Part shown: positions 24,401 through 39,400 of the stretch, in pieces
Position numbering within the stretch: the first letter of the stretch is position 1
How the letters are laid out: every line of letters begins with the position of its first letter
Assembly (NCBI RefSeq): GCF_032854445.1
Contig: NC_088301.1
Coordinates: 29,930,402 to 29,994,401, forward strand
Reading direction: 5' to 3'
Origin: Liolophura sinensis
Taxonomy: Eukaryota; Mollusca; Polyplacophora; Chitonida; Chitonidae
DNA length: 64,000 nucleotides
Translations under genes and position numbers: made by a program
The notes under the pieces: generated by a model
Databases searched by the model: none
The model's input: only the letters and a program-made list of their open reading frames with translations
What the model was told of the DNA's origin: nothing

Positions 24401-27400
24401 GTTTTACCCTGGCTCTGCCTGGTTTCTTTCCATCGTAATGCTCGCCGTCGTTGTGTAAGTGAATTATTATTGAGTACAGTGTAAAGCACCAATGAAATAA
24501 ATAAATGTTTTTTTGAAAACTTTATACATTAATCAGTGTGCAGGAGTAGTTTTATTGCTAATTTTGTTTTCAGAAAAAATGTGAGCAGTATTGGCCAAAT
24601 TCCGGTTCTTTAGAGCTTGGCCTGATCACGGTGACTCTGTTGGATGAGGAGACCTATGCAGACTTTGTCATCAGGGTTCTGCAGTTGAGACATGCCAATG
24701 TAAGGCACAGCTATGCTTTAAACGAGTGCATTGATTTTCCTTACTATTTATACAGTAAATTTGTCAACTTCAACCTCAAAAATATGACTTTCGTGTGGTA
24801 CAGTGCCATACCCCCACATGCAGCTTGCACTTTTCTCTGTAACATATCAAAAAATCAACTTAGCATGACCACTATTTTATGAGCTGTGGTTTGCTGGAAG
24901 TGAAGTGATAGTATTTTGTTACGTTGGTATCCTCCAGGCGGGTGGGAAGTAACTCCGGCAAAAAAGTTTTCAGTTCTATCCAAAACAGACAAATATTCTG
25001 ATATATTTTTATTAGGTGCAAACTAACCCAATCAGTGCTTCTTCACTCTTCAGTTCGCAGGTAAATCTTGGACCTAATTGCCTGAATTGCGCATGTGTAA
25101 CCTATAAGCCTACTTTATTAGTTACATGGTTACTTAGGGATAGGATATGCAAATATATGGTTTCTTGCATACTGTCTATACTTTTTCAAAAGGCTGGTAA
25201 GGAAATGTAATATTCTACTTTCCACATCTCTATCTGTCCCAAAAATTAGAAGGATTAGGGTATGTAAAAACCAATGAAAGGGCATGTAGATAGGGGAGAT
25301 AACTCTGCTCAGCATTGGTGAACTTGATACATGTATATGTTTATATCTAACAATTAAGAAATTGTCTTACTATTTGACAATATGTAGTTATTCTGTCAGG
25401 AACACGTACAAAAGACTTTATTCCGAGCATTGCTAAATGTGCTTTTATTTTCTCAGGAAAAAGGGAGAACCAAAACTGTAAAACAGTTTCACTTCACGTC
25501 CTGGCCTGACCATGGTGTGCCTTCGTTTGCCACACCTCTGCTGAACTTCCGTGAGAAGATCTTGACTGCTCGGTCACCTCTGAAAGGGCCAGTGGTTGTC
25601 CACTGCAGGTATATACACATATATGTAATATAACACAGAGGAATGAAAGCAGTATTCACTCAACCCATCCTCTAAAGCTCAGCATACACAAGAGTTTAGG
25701 ATGTCACTCATCTCAACTCCACTTGTCATACAGTGTTGCTCTGAGTCGCCATACAACTTTGGATTGAACCAGCCCACTGGGGTATAACACCAGTGAAGTG
25801 GCGTTGTTATTTGAGGTTGAGTTGAGTTGGATCTTAATTTCCCGAGCTTAGGTGAGACCAGTTTATTCTGGTTAACTTGTAATGGGTTGTGATCTGTGTA
25901 AAGCAGGTCAGCACATTTGACATGTTTGACAGAGATCCAGTTTATTTACCCATTAACTAGACAACAATTTTTTTAGCTCGCCTGTACGTACGAAGTAAGG
26001 ATAGGTATTTTGAGAGGGGATCGGATGCTGTCAGTGGTAGTGGTACACAGATATCCCATCGTCCGAGTGGTAGTGGTAAATAGATATCCCATCGTCCGAG
26101 TGGTAGTGGTACACAGATATCCCATCATCCGAGTGGTAGTGGTACACAGATATCCCATCATCCGAGTGGTAGTGGTACACAGATATTCCATCATCCGAGT
26201 GGTAGTGGTACACAGACCCCATCATCTGTGCAATTTGCATGACAGGGACCAAGACGGTTTTTACCCTCATACTGGTACCTCAACGTTTTCCTGAGTCATT
26301 CACAGGGTTGCATGGATTGCCAAATGCAGTTCGTGATTTGCATGTCAAAAACCTCTGTGTTAAATTTGTGCATGATCTCCCCACAGTACTGTCTCTTATC
26401 ACCGCAATGATTTACAACTCCATAACATATGAGGTCACTGCTCTGCAATCCTTCATTAAACATACGATGAACAGGCATAATTGTGACAGTATAATAATCT
26501 TGGCCTTTCTTGTTGATTTAATGGCAAGATCTCAGCACTGTCTAATTAGAGAATAATATCTATTTATGACAGTGTCATTCATTCTTAGACTACTGTATTT
26601 TGGTTTAGAGGTCAATACTTGTGGGTGAGCTGAGACTGAAAAAAAAAATAATAAAAGAAATAAAATTTTAATTCATCTTTTTGTTTTCTCCAATCTTAAT
26701 ATTTGTTAAGATCTTTCTGTTTTTTCAAGGTTAACCAACCACACAAATATGTCTTAAACAGCGACAGTTGATAGAACAGCCCAGAAATCAGATGATTTTT
26801 CAGTTCTGTTTTTTTTTTTGTTGCTGGTGCATCCTCCTCTGGCAATAAAAATGTATCCATTCTGCCAATGAAACAAACATTTTTAATTGTGCGGTCCAAA
26901 CGAACATTGTTTGTCAGTAAATGTTTCAAATAAGACGAGTAGCGCTGACGGTAGTATTACTGGGTACAGGAGGGGAGGTGCCTCCGTGGCTCAGTCGGTT
27001 AGCGCGCTAGCGCAGCGTAATGACCCAGGAGCCTCTCTCCCCCGGGCTGTGCCCGGTTTCCACCCACCATAATGCTGGCCGCCGTCGTATAAGTGAAATA
27101 TTCTTGAGTACGGCGTAAAACACCAATCAAATAAATAAATAAATAAATACAGGAGGGGAAAAATAGCAGATTGTGATGCAATACTGTATACCCAATTATA
27201 CAGTCAAGTTAACACAGATTTTCCTCCACATCAGGAGTGGTTCTTATATTTGATTGTTGGATTACCTGGAACATGTTAGGGTGTCAGAGACCGCTTCGGT
27301 GGCCTAATGGTTAGAGCATCCACTTTGAAGTCGGGAGACTCAGGTTCAAACCCAGACCCGGTCATACCAAAGACTTTAAAAATGGTACTTGCTGCAGCCT

Positions 27401-30400
27401 CGCTTGGCACTCAGCACTTAGAGGTTAGAGCAAGGACACAGGACTGGTTGGCCCGGTGTCAGTATAGTGTGACTGAGTGGGGTGTCATGTCTGGTGTCTT
27501 CGGCATGATACTTTAGTGCTTGCGGCATGGACTCACCCTGCCAAAAGACACATTATGTGTACGCATATCTAATGTCTTATCGTCTTCATATGACTGAAAA
27601 AGTAAAAGCATCCATGCATTCATTCATTTGTTAGGGTGTCATATAGTATGGATCTCTCTTTGCTACATGATAAGGTAAATATTGGGCCCTGATGTTGTCA
27701 GGTTAGTATGGAGAAGATAAATGGGTTTCTCTGGAAGAAATGAAGGAGGGTGTTTGGATAGCTGAACTTCCAAGCAGCCAAATTTCTGTTGTCACTTACC
27801 ATTGAACTTGTTGATGTCTGTTATCAGTGCTGGAATTGGTCGGACTGGTACCTTTATTGGGCTGGACTACCTGATAAACCAAGCTAAAAAGGAAGGACAT
27901 GTAGATGTGCCTGCGTGTGTGACTCTGATGAGGAAACAGCGAGTGAATATGATCCAGACCCAGGTGAGTTCATCTGCACAAATAACTGTGGACAGAGGTC
28001 TCTGTGCTCTAGTGGTTACCCAGTGACCCAGGGACCTCTCATTAATTTGATCGCTGTGGGTGCAAGACCACCGCAAGCTGGCTTCCTCTCTGGTTGTACA
28101 TGGGAAAGCGAGCACACTGCAGATGGTTGAGGGTAGAGCAAGGTTTCCTAACACGGTAATGCTGGCTGCTGTCATTTAAGTAAAATATTCTTGAGTGTGG
28201 TATAAAACGCAAATCAAATAAATAAATAACTAACTCTGAAGAGCTCTAATAATTGATGACTAACGGCGATTAATCTTAACCCTGGCATTTCAAGCCATAA
28301 CAATACATTATGGGTGAAAACGCTAAACGCACTAATCACCTTCATTTGGAGGAGGGAAATATTAAGGCTGACCATTGAGGTTGGTTCATATCCAGCCCTC
28401 GCTAATTAAACTGTAACTGAAAGTCATCAGATTTGTCAAGTACATGTGCCTTATGCAATAAAAATGCACAAAAGTGTGAGAGATGAGGAGATGACCCATT
28501 TCCACCCCTAAATATGTATGTTGAACTGAAATAAAAATGTAGACTTTTCTATTAACCTGATTGCATGTGCAACAATACAGAGTAGCATAATGTGAATTTA
28601 GTTCATTTATTTATTTATTTGATTGAATATTTACCCTGCCAGCTGCTTTTAGACCTTCCCACATGCAGCTGGAGAGGAAGCCAGCATGAGCTGAACTCGC
28701 TGTGACAGCCATCACATTAGTGAGAGGCTTTTGGGTTATTGCGCCCACCAGATAGAGTGTGTATACATGTATGTCTGAAGAAAAGGGAGAGAACAGTGTA
28801 TTGTCACTACGTAGTAATAATTTACTCTTCATATTGTTGATAATGTAACATTGTTCTTTGTCTCTGTTCAGGAGCAGTACCAGTTTCTACACGAAGCACT
28901 TGTAGAAGCACTCAAACTCAGTGAGTGCTCTATTCCCTCAGCAGAGTTCCAGGCTACATACAAGAGCTGGGAGACCCCTGACCCCACCACGGGCAAAACT
29001 CCTTTGAAAGAGCAGTTTAAGGTATGGAACAGACTTAAGTACAGCAAACATATTTACACAAATAACATGAGGTTAAAATGATAATATGTTACTTAAAATT
29101 GGTATATGTAAAAACACCAAAATTATCTCAACGTTTCCAAAGACTAGGAATGATTAAAAGTGGGATATTTCTTGTATCTGAAGTATGAAAGTGTATGTTA
29201 TAGTGGCCATTTTTAAGGCAGGGTCTTTGTAAAAAACATTAGAAATGTTTGATATTGTTGGTGTTAAAAAAGTGAATTTGGCAACTGTTTAAGTATAAAT
29301 GGACGCGTTAGCCAAAGTGGACAACCTATGGTACATTCATACATTAAGTCTGATGAGTCCTTTACAGTTGATGTTAGCAATCCAAAGCAGGTGTCAGCTA
29401 TCAGTGGCTGTTACCTGCACACACAACACCGTATATACCACTTGGTATTGGCACAGCAGCCACAGCTTCATGGTCATCACTGAGGCAGCAGCCACAGCTT
29501 CATGGTGATCACTGAAGCAGCAGCCACAGCTTCATGGTCATCACTGAAGCAGCAGCCACAGCTTCATGGTCATCACTGAAGCAAGAGCCACAGCCTCATG
29601 GTCATCACTGAAGCAGCAGCCACAGCTTCAAGGTCATCACTGAAGCAGTAGCCATAGCTTCATGATCATCACTGAATCAGCAGCCATAGCTTCATGATCA
29701 TCACTGAAGCAGCAGCCATAGCTTCATGATCATCACTGAGGCAGCAGCCACATCTTCATGGTCATCACTGAAGCGGCAGCCACAGCTTCATGGTCATCAC
29801 TGAAGCAGCAGCCACAGCTTCATGGTCATCACTGAAGCAGCAGTCACAGCTTCATGGTCATCACTGAAGCAGCAGCCACAGCTTCATGATCATCACTGAA
29901 GCAGCAGCCACAGCTTCATGATCATCACTGAAGCAGCAGCCACAGCTTCATGATCATGAGTGAAGCAGCAGCCATAGCTTCATGATCATCACTGAAGCAG
30001 CAGCCACAGTTTCATAGTCATCACTGAAGCAGCAGCCATTTTGTTATCACCTTAGTTATGGTTCTTGACAAAGTTGACATGCCTGGATGGTGAATGTGTG
30101 CTAAACCTGGAAAGAGGAAACTATTTGTCCATTTTCAAATAGTTCGCTTTCTCATGAATTTGGGTCTGGCGTGCCATGACTGAGTGGAATATTTGTGGGG
30201 TGTCGCTTGTGCAGGTGAACTGAGAGGTAAGAGCCACCTGCAGCTGACACCCGATTTGGACTGTAGCCATTGTTTAGAAAGGATTTAGCAAACTTTGCGT
30301 GATATGGTCCCCAATTTTCTCCCCAATTCCTTCAGATACAGTAGAGAATATTTACTTTACTTCTCTGCCCCCTTTTCCCAAGAACAACACATTTTTTGAC

Positions 30401-33400
30401 CCAACCCTTCGCAATTTGGACAGGATGGCGAAGTGAAAACAGATACTGGGCCAACGAGAACAAAAATGGCATATGGCATGTACGCCAGGCAAAACTACAT
30501 CTTGAAGTCACACAGTATTTTTTACAGATATTACTCTTCGTGTTACTGAGCTGATCTAATCAAACAGATTAAAGGTATACCATGAGTAATGAAGAGACTG
30601 AACAAGGCAAATGTTTGGAACTTTTGGTTTTCTTTACCATGACAACGTGGAGAGTGACAGTTGCTATTCTCAGGCTGCCTTTTAAAATCAGTATTCAGTT
30701 TTGACCAATTTTTCTCAGAAAAGATGTGAAGAGAAAAAAGTAGTTTGAATTACTGTTTAAAGGGAAGTTGGATCTTTTTAAATGAAAATGTTCAGTTTCC
30801 TACCACAAAATTGAGCTTTAAACTTAACCTTACAAACTGAATATCAAGCCGCAAAGTCCTAATATTATTATTGCATTCAGAAGATGCTAGATATATACTC
30901 CTATATAATATTACATTATGTTTTTATATTATTTGGGGATTTTTTTCAAGTGTATAATAAATTATTTTCTCCCCAGGCATTGCAGGAGATGACTGTGCCC
31001 CTGAGAAAGACTGATTTTAAAGCAGCTCTCCACCCTGAAAATAAATCCAAGAACAGAAGTGCCAAGATTTTAGCAGGTGCCATAGTTCTTTAAGCTTTTG
31101 ACACATCAGACAAATCTTGTCTTAAGGCAATGTTGCTGATGTTGTGTGTATCTATGTGTATATAACATTGTAAATAGGAAACATTAAAACGTACTGTTTA
31201 CACAGAAAAATTATTTGGTACAATTGGAAATCTGGCCTAGGGTCAGAAGTCCACCAAAACTTGGTAATTCAAGATGTATCTCTCCCCAGGTAGGCTGCAC
31301 ATACACATCTATTGCCTATAGTAAACCTAGTGTTTGGAAACAACCTTGAGAACAAATTATCAAAAACAGTGTCCAAAATTTGACTACCAGACATGGTGAT
31401 TCTTTATAGAGCTGTTTGGTCGAGCTGAAAATGAATATAAACAGAGATCAACTAAATTTTGTGCATGTATTCTCTTCAATAAGGAAAAAGCCTGTGGAAT
31501 TTTGGCATTAACCCATTTGACAAATTATTGTCAAAACTTATAGACATAAAGATTTCAAAATGAAGCAAATCTCATGAAGAGCTGAGTCAAAAGCTTATAA
31601 AAACTTGTCTCTGCAAAATGCATTTTCGAACACTGTATATTTATATTAACATTTAGTTTAATATTTAATAATTAATATTTCCACTGGTAAATAAAGGGCT
31701 TGAAAACTTTTTAGATGAACAACTGGAGAAGGGTGTATACAGGACAACACTGTTTTGTTACCTTCAACAATCTTTAATACTACAATTTGCCCTTAGCCAA
31801 AAATTTGAGAAATGACATTATAAGTATTACGATAAGTATTATTCTGAAGTCAAAATAAAACATCTTTAAGACACAATCTTACAGAAGAGTTAGGGACAGT
31901 GCTTGAAGTGTTTTCCATAGTATTATAGCTTGTCCAGAACTCCTGTAGGTGAGGCCAGAACTCCTATAGCCGAGGCCAGAACTCCTCCAGGTGAGGCCAG
32001 AACTCCAATAGGTGAGGCCAGAACTCCTATAGGTGAGGCCAGAACTCCTTTAGGTGAGGCCAGAACTCCAATAGGTGAGGCCAGAACTCCAATAGGTGAG
32101 GCCAGAACTCCAATAGGTGAGGCCAGAGCTCCTATAGGTGAGGCCAGAACTCCAATAGGTGAGGCCAGAACTCCAATAGGTGAGGCCAGAACTCCTATAG
32201 GTGAGGCCAGAACTCCTGTAGGTGAGGACAGATTGTTGAACCAGTAAACGTTTTGTGTTACAGCCGATTCTAGCAGACCATTCCTGTCCACTCCAGTCCC
32301 AGGGGGAAGTGATTATATCAATGCCGTCTTCCTGCCTGTGAGTACTTGTAGGACATTTCTGTTCATCTCTGAAGCTCCATTTTAACCCCACCTGTACCAC
32401 TTATGGTGAGATACATGTATTGTGAGATGGGGAAAAGTAAGATATCAATGTTAGGCTTTTCTGGTTAGCTGAGAGGTGTATGGGACAGCGTATTATAGAA
32501 AATAGAAAGGTTATGTTTAAATCACAGATCACGGGCTTGAATTAGGGATAGAATTAACGTACATGTATATGGTAGCATATCATGAAAAGAGGGAATAGCA
32601 ATTGGGTGATCTATGCTCTCTTGGTCCATGGGCCAGTTTGTTCAATTTGCTTATATCTTGAAAATAACTGGAGGAGAATCATGTAAGTAAGAGGTTGTAC
32701 TGGGTATGGGAGGCTTCAGGACTGATCAAGTATGGAGACCAGCTTGATTTGCATACTAAGGGTGGCATATTCAGTAAATTTCGTTAAACCTATTGGTTAT
32801 TGGTTTCTGTCGTCTGAATATTATCCGATTTTTAGAAAGTTGTATGTGCAGGATAGTTTTGTGTAACCTCAGACTAATGTTAAAAACCAGCTTGACCTGT
32901 ACATAAGAGATTGCATTTAACATTTCCTTGACTCCCATAGGTTGTGAGTCACGTTTTGTGTAGGTTGAAGATTAGTTTTTATATATAAGAATCATGTAAA
33001 TGGAAGCTTCATTAAGTATATGAGCCCTCATACAGGATTCGAAAATCAGTTGTTTCATATTTAATGATCTGGGTGATTTCATCATTTCATTGGTTGTTAA
33101 TATTTTGTATTGATGTTGTTGTTGTTGTGCCCCTCAGATCTGCTCTGATAAAAAAAAAACACCCAGAGGTATGCATAATTTTTACACATTAAACAGTTTC
33201 CCTTGTTCTGATTAGTGGTTGCATTCCATGCTGTCTGTGTGTATAACTGCTCCAAATATTGTTTGATTTGATAAAATCTTATGTGCAGTTTTACTTTGCT
33301 GAAGGTTTGCATATTTAGTGGCTTTCTTCATTCTTAGTACACGATTCTCGTTTCCCTGCTTCTCAAAATATTGTCTGAGATTAACAAAAGTTTTCCTTTT

Positions 33401-36400
33401 TATTGATTTCTTTGATTCTGGTTTTTCTTTGGTTTGCCTGCAATAACTGATGAAAGATGTTGCCTGATGTTGATGAAATTTCTGTGCAGGCTCATTTTAT
33501 AGACCCTCAGGTCAAATTAAAAAATCAGCTTGATTTATGCATAAGTTTTGTAAATTGTGTAACTTAGCATGGAATATATAATGAATGAAATTACCTGGTT
33601 ATACCCTCTGAAGAGGAGGGTCATATTTCTAGCTATTACAGTTCAGGGTTTTAGTTTTTTGCTCATATCTTGAAAACTAAATTCAGGAGAATCATGAAAG
33701 AGGTAGGTTACATGTTAGACTCTTGTGGATGATGCATACCTTTTGATCTGGTGAACATTTAATGTTCTGGATTTTACCTTCAGAAAATACATTGTATTTG
33801 AGCATACATGAATGATATGATGTATGATTATCAAATTAGAATGGATACTCACCATCTTTGATTGTGTCTCCATCATGGTGTTAAAAACTGAGCTTTTCTA
33901 TTCAGTTCCTAGCTATATATGTCGATAAGCATGTTAGAAGGTAAATTTTCAGCTTTTCTGTTAAGCTTCTATTTATTGGTTGTACATTTACACATACACT
34001 GTATACGTTAAAATTTCAGCTTTTCTGTTAAGCTTCTATTTATTGGATGTCCATTTACACCTACACTGTATATGTTAAAATTTTAACTTTTCTATCTGGC
34101 TTCTACATATATTTTGCAAGTTTACTAACTGCTGAATCAGACAGGATTCTATGAATTATCAATCCTGTTTGTCATTTCTGTTATGGACACTTTGACCTTT
34201 TTACATTGAAAACCACACCTCTTGTTGGTTCTACCCTAGTCCCTTAACCTTTTTGCATTTGGCAGAGCAATGTTTAGTGTGATTGTGCTACTTCGGTTGA
34301 ATTGACCACTTTCAGGGCTTCACCAAAAGTGGAAGTTTATCAGTCTACACAGAGTAATGCCTTCAGAATATGCTTGAGTTAAAGGTTGAAGAAAACACTT
34401 AATTGTTCTTGCCACAGTGATTTTATAGCGAGGAAGTGAGAACTGATTATCCCAGTCCAGGGTCCAGTTGTTTTTTTAAGACTGACATGTAAAATCAGAC
34501 TTAACTTTAGGCCAAATCTTCAGTTTTGTATCTGGCTAAAAAAAACAATTGAGTAAAAAAAATTATTAAATGTGAACTAAATCTGTGGCTGTTACAATAT
34601 GACTTTGGGACAGCTACATTGGCTGCTGAGTTTGGCTAAAATTTTTAGCATAAAATACGACTTAATAGCAGTATTAGCTAATACAGTTTTGAACTACTCA
34701 GTCCAGGGGTCTGAGGCCATTCCTTTCTGTGTTCCTGATTTGGGTGAAATATTGCCGGTTATGATTTGAAGAATCGAATCGAGAAAGGATTGTTCAGATA
34801 TCTAATGTTCTAATCAACAGAATGCAGAGATGCTTACCACATTGTAATACCTTAAATACTTACAAAGCAAACATAATACAATATATGTGTACCCTTAAAT
34901 ACTTACAAAGCAAACATAATACAATATATGTGTACCCTTAAATACTTACAAAGCAAACATAATACAATATATGTGTACCCTTAAATACTTACAAAGCAAA
35001 CATAATACAATATATGTGTATGCTTCATTATACATGTTAATTATCATCACCATAGGGAAGTTCATCTAGACTGTTAAGCTGTATTTAATATTTATGAAAC
35101 GTCCTGGATTTATGGATTTGTGAAACCTTGTGAAGAATCTTAAGGGAGCTCATCTGGCTGTTTAAGTTGCACAGCATTTACTTGCAAGTGCCAAGTGGCC
35201 CATTCACAGTTTAAAAACATTTCATTGACTTCTAAATTATTTCCACTGATATCAGGCATGATATTTTTGGCTTTCTTCCTGTTTAAGAATGAACTCCTCC
35301 ATTTTGCCCAAAAATTTGTTAAAAACAAGTTCTGGAACTAGCTTAGAAGGCTAGTGCTGAAAATGACAAAACTACTAGATGTGAGAAATGGTTTCTGCAT
35401 TCTTCTCATCATTGTGATCATAGCCCAAAGCATTAGTTTGATATTTATCAAATTCTGAACTTGACAACCCTAATTCCTCAGCCTTTTCACATATGAAAAT
35501 GCAACTTTCAGTGCAGTTTGTGCCTATTTGTCATTTCATTTTGGAGGCAAAACTACATTGGTTGGATTTGCCAGTTTCAGGGCTTCACAAAAAGTACAAT
35601 TTTATGAGTCAACGCAGAATAATGCCTTGGGAATATGCTTGAATAAACACCATGCAAACATGCGAAAAAGGTTGAAGAACTGCAGTAATTAGGACATTCA
35701 TGTACTACACACTTGGTAGACTGTTTAGATTTTTGTAAATGTAGGGTGAGGAGTAACTGAGCAATGTGTGAAGTAAACACACTTTTGTTCATCAAAGCAC
35801 AGACATACTGGCTATGTGGAGTCATTTTTCAATTGTCCTGGACAACAGATTCTGAACTTTAAGTAGTGGACTACTGGCATTTAAAGAGATAATTTATGCA
35901 CATGAAATGTTACAACAATGGCTCTTTTATTTTCAGTTTAGACAGTAATATTTCTCAGATTTATTATAAGATATATTTATAGCTCAAAAAGGTTTGCACT
36001 TAAGAGTTAAAACATTGTGGGTAGTGTATTTGAATGCTGTCATAGTTTCATGAAATCTCATATTTTTGTTTTGTTATTATGCACAGGCGTATAAGATGAA
36101 GAGAGCCTTTATTCTGACTCAAACGCCCCTGCCAAATACAGTACTAGATTTCTGGCGGCTTGTTTTTGAGCAAAATGTCAGCTCCATAGTTATGCTCAAT
36201 GTCCTGTCTAAAGACAAGCCAAACAAGGTAAGTCGCTGGATCCGTTAGTTGAAGCGGTGCTGTTGTTGTTGGAATGGTACAATCCAGCCCTCACAGGTTC
36301 AGATGCATCTTTAAGTCAGTACATTTATCCAAAACCTGCCTAATTTTTTTCCGTGTGCGCCAGGTTTTTTTCACTCTATCAAGGGCAAGCCCTCCACATA

Positions 36401-39400
36401 GCATGTCTGGCATTTTCAACAACAGCACATTTCATTTTATTTACTGATTTAGATTGTGGGAAATAGCTCCTAATATTTACTGCTTCCTTCTTCATGGAAA
36501 GTCTGAAATGGTGCAAGTATCAATGTACAGTTACAACATACACTGTAGCTAGGCCGAACAGCCAAAACTTGTGTTTAGTTTGATGTATAGCTTTATATTT
36601 GACTATAACTTTTGACCACTCTTGGGTGTTTGTGTTGTTTTTAACTTTTTCTTAATCAGACCTGTTATACAACGTAAGTGAGCGTATAGTACATAGGTTA
36701 AATAGTTGTATGGATCTGCATGTTCTTGTCTTGGCAATGGAGCACCTGGCCACGGGATCATGAAGCAGTTTTACCTTAATCATTAGACTTGGTATGTCCC
36801 TCTCCGCTATTTTATCTGAAATTTTTTTTACAGGAACTTACGCTCTCAAGCAATATTTTGACCTTGTTATGGAAGAATTAACAATTTTAAAGTGATTTGA
36901 AATTTTGACTTAATTCTACATAATCGTTTTGTGATCCTGGGGCCTGGACTCCTTACAGGGCCATACAAACCAATAATCTGTATATGTTCAGTTTAAGAAT
37001 TGTCTTTTATGCTCCTTGTGTAATTTCTCTTATCCCAGCATAAGATGTTTTAGTGTGGGGAGCAAGTCATATCTAGTTATGTGTCAGATATTGTTGCAGT
37101 GTGGTTATGCGATTCTTGTTGTGTTGGACAGTCGGCAGTGAAGTACTGGCCAGAAAGTGAAGCAGAGTTTGGGCCATTTCTTGTGGAGACTTTGGAGATA
37201 GAAGCAGGGGACATGTGTGATGTGAGGACACTACAAATAACCTACAAAAAAGAGGTGTGTATGTCATTCAGTTGTACATCCAGTTGTTAACAAATTGATT
37301 ATCCTTTGGATAATATGACCATTTGGACAATAATCCACATGGTCACATGCTTCAGGCATCTGTATGCACCTTTGAGTTATCCTTCTTATCTCTTGTGTGT
37401 AGCCACAAGTTTGTCTCTTGCATGTGGCCACCTGTGCAGCTCAGGTGTGTCTATTGTATTGGCCACCTGTACACCTGGGGTTTGTCTCTTGCGTGAGCCA
37501 ACTATATACTTTAGGTTTGGTGGTTGTATGGGGCCACCTGTGCGCCTAGGGTTTGCCTCTTGTTTGTGGCCACCTGTGCACCTAAGGTTTGCCTCTTGTA
37601 TGGGGCCAACTGTGAACCTAAGGTTTGCCTCTTGTGTGTGACCACCTGTACACCTCAGGTTTGCCTCTCATATGGGACACCTGTTCACCTGGGGTTTGTC
37701 TCTTGCGTGAGCCAGCTATGTACCTTAGGTTTGGTTGTTGTATGGGGCCACCTGTGCACCTCAGGTTTGCCTCGTGTATGGGGCCACCTGTGCACCTAAT
37801 GTTTGCCTCTTGTATGGGGCCACCTGTGCACCTAAGGTTTGCCTCTTGTGTGTGACCACCTGTACACCTCAGGTTTGCCTCTCATATGGGTCACCTGTTC
37901 ACCTGGGGTTTGTCTCTTGCGTGAGCCAACTATGTACCTTAGGTTTGGTTGTTGTATGGGGCCACCTGTGCACCTAAGGTTTGCCTCTTGTGTGTGGCCA
38001 CCTGTGCACCTAAGGTTTGCCTCTTGTATGGGGCCAACTGTGAACCTAAGGTTTGCCTCTTGTGTGTGACCACCTGTACACCTCAGGTTTGCCTCTCATA
38101 TGGGACACCTGTTCACCTGGGGTTTGTCTCTTGCGTGAGCCAGCTATGTACCTTAGATTTGGTTGTTGTATGGGGCCACCTGTGCACCTAAGGTTTGCCT
38201 CTTGTGTGTGGCCACCTGTGCACCTAAGGTTTGACTCTTGTATGGGGCCACCTGTGCACCTAGGGTTTGAGTCTTGCATGGGGCCACCTGTGCACCTAGG
38301 GTTTGACTCTTGTATGGGGTCATCTATACTCACTTCAGGTTTGTTTTTTGTGTGTTGCTACCTGTGTACCTCAGGTTTGTCTCATGTATGGGGATACCTC
38401 TACACCTCAGGTTTCAATCTTTGTATGGGCCACCTGTACACTTGCAGTTTGTTTCTTGTAAGAGATGACCTTCTGCACCTCGTGCATGTCTCTTGTATAC
38501 ACCAGGTTTGCCTCTCATATGGGACACCTGTTCACCTGGGGTTTGTCTCTTGCGTGAGCCAACTATGTACCTTAGGTTTGGTTGTTGTATGGGGCCACCT
38601 GTGCACCTAGGGTTTGAGTCTTGTATGGGGCCACCTGTGCACCTAAGGTTTGACTCCTGTATGGGGTCATCTATACTCACTTCAGGTTTGTCTTTTGTGT
38701 GTTGCTACCTGTGTACCTCAGGTTTGTCTCATGTATGGGGATACCTCTACACCTCAGGTTTCAATCTTTGTAGGGGCCACCTGTACACTTGCAGTTTGTT
38801 TCTTGTAAGTGGTGACCTTCTGTACCTCGTGCATGTCTCTTGTATACACCAGGTTTGTCTCTTGTATGGGGCCACCTGTGCATCCCCGTTTTTTTTCCTG
38901 TTTTGGGCGACCTGTGCACCTCAAGTTTGTCTGTTGTATTAGGGCCACCAGTATGTACACCTCAGACTTGTCTCTTGTATTTGGGCTGTCTGTATGTACA
39001 CCTCAGGTTCGTCTCCTGTATAAGGTCCACTTGTACGTACGCAGCAGGCTTGTCTCTTGTGTAAGGGCCACTTGTACATACTCCGCAGGCTTGTCTCTTG
39101 TATAAGGGCCACCTGTACGTACACCAGAGGCTTGTCTCTTGTACAAGGGCCACCTGTACATACACCAGAGGCTTGTCTCTTGTATAAGGTCCACCTGTAT
39201 GTACACCAGAGGCTTGTCTCTTGTATAAGGTCAACCTGTACGTACACTGCAGAGTTGTTTGTAGGATAAGGCCCACCTATACGTACACCAGAGGCTTGTC
39301 TCTTGTATAAGGGCCACTTGTATGTACACCAGAGGCTTGTCTCTTGTATAAGGGCCACCTGTATGTACACCAGAGGCTTGTCTCTTGTGTAAGGGCCACT

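Noticed and set aside
27307-27360. Functional tRNA gene
   Set aside because: A and B boxes are present, but the sequence is the head of a 342-bp SINE with its own target-site duplication and has no complete cloverleaf 3' end.
37524-38610. Plus-strand frames with [11 protein letters not shown] repeats
   Set aside because: 36-bp repeat artefact between two D2 exons; no start context or domain.
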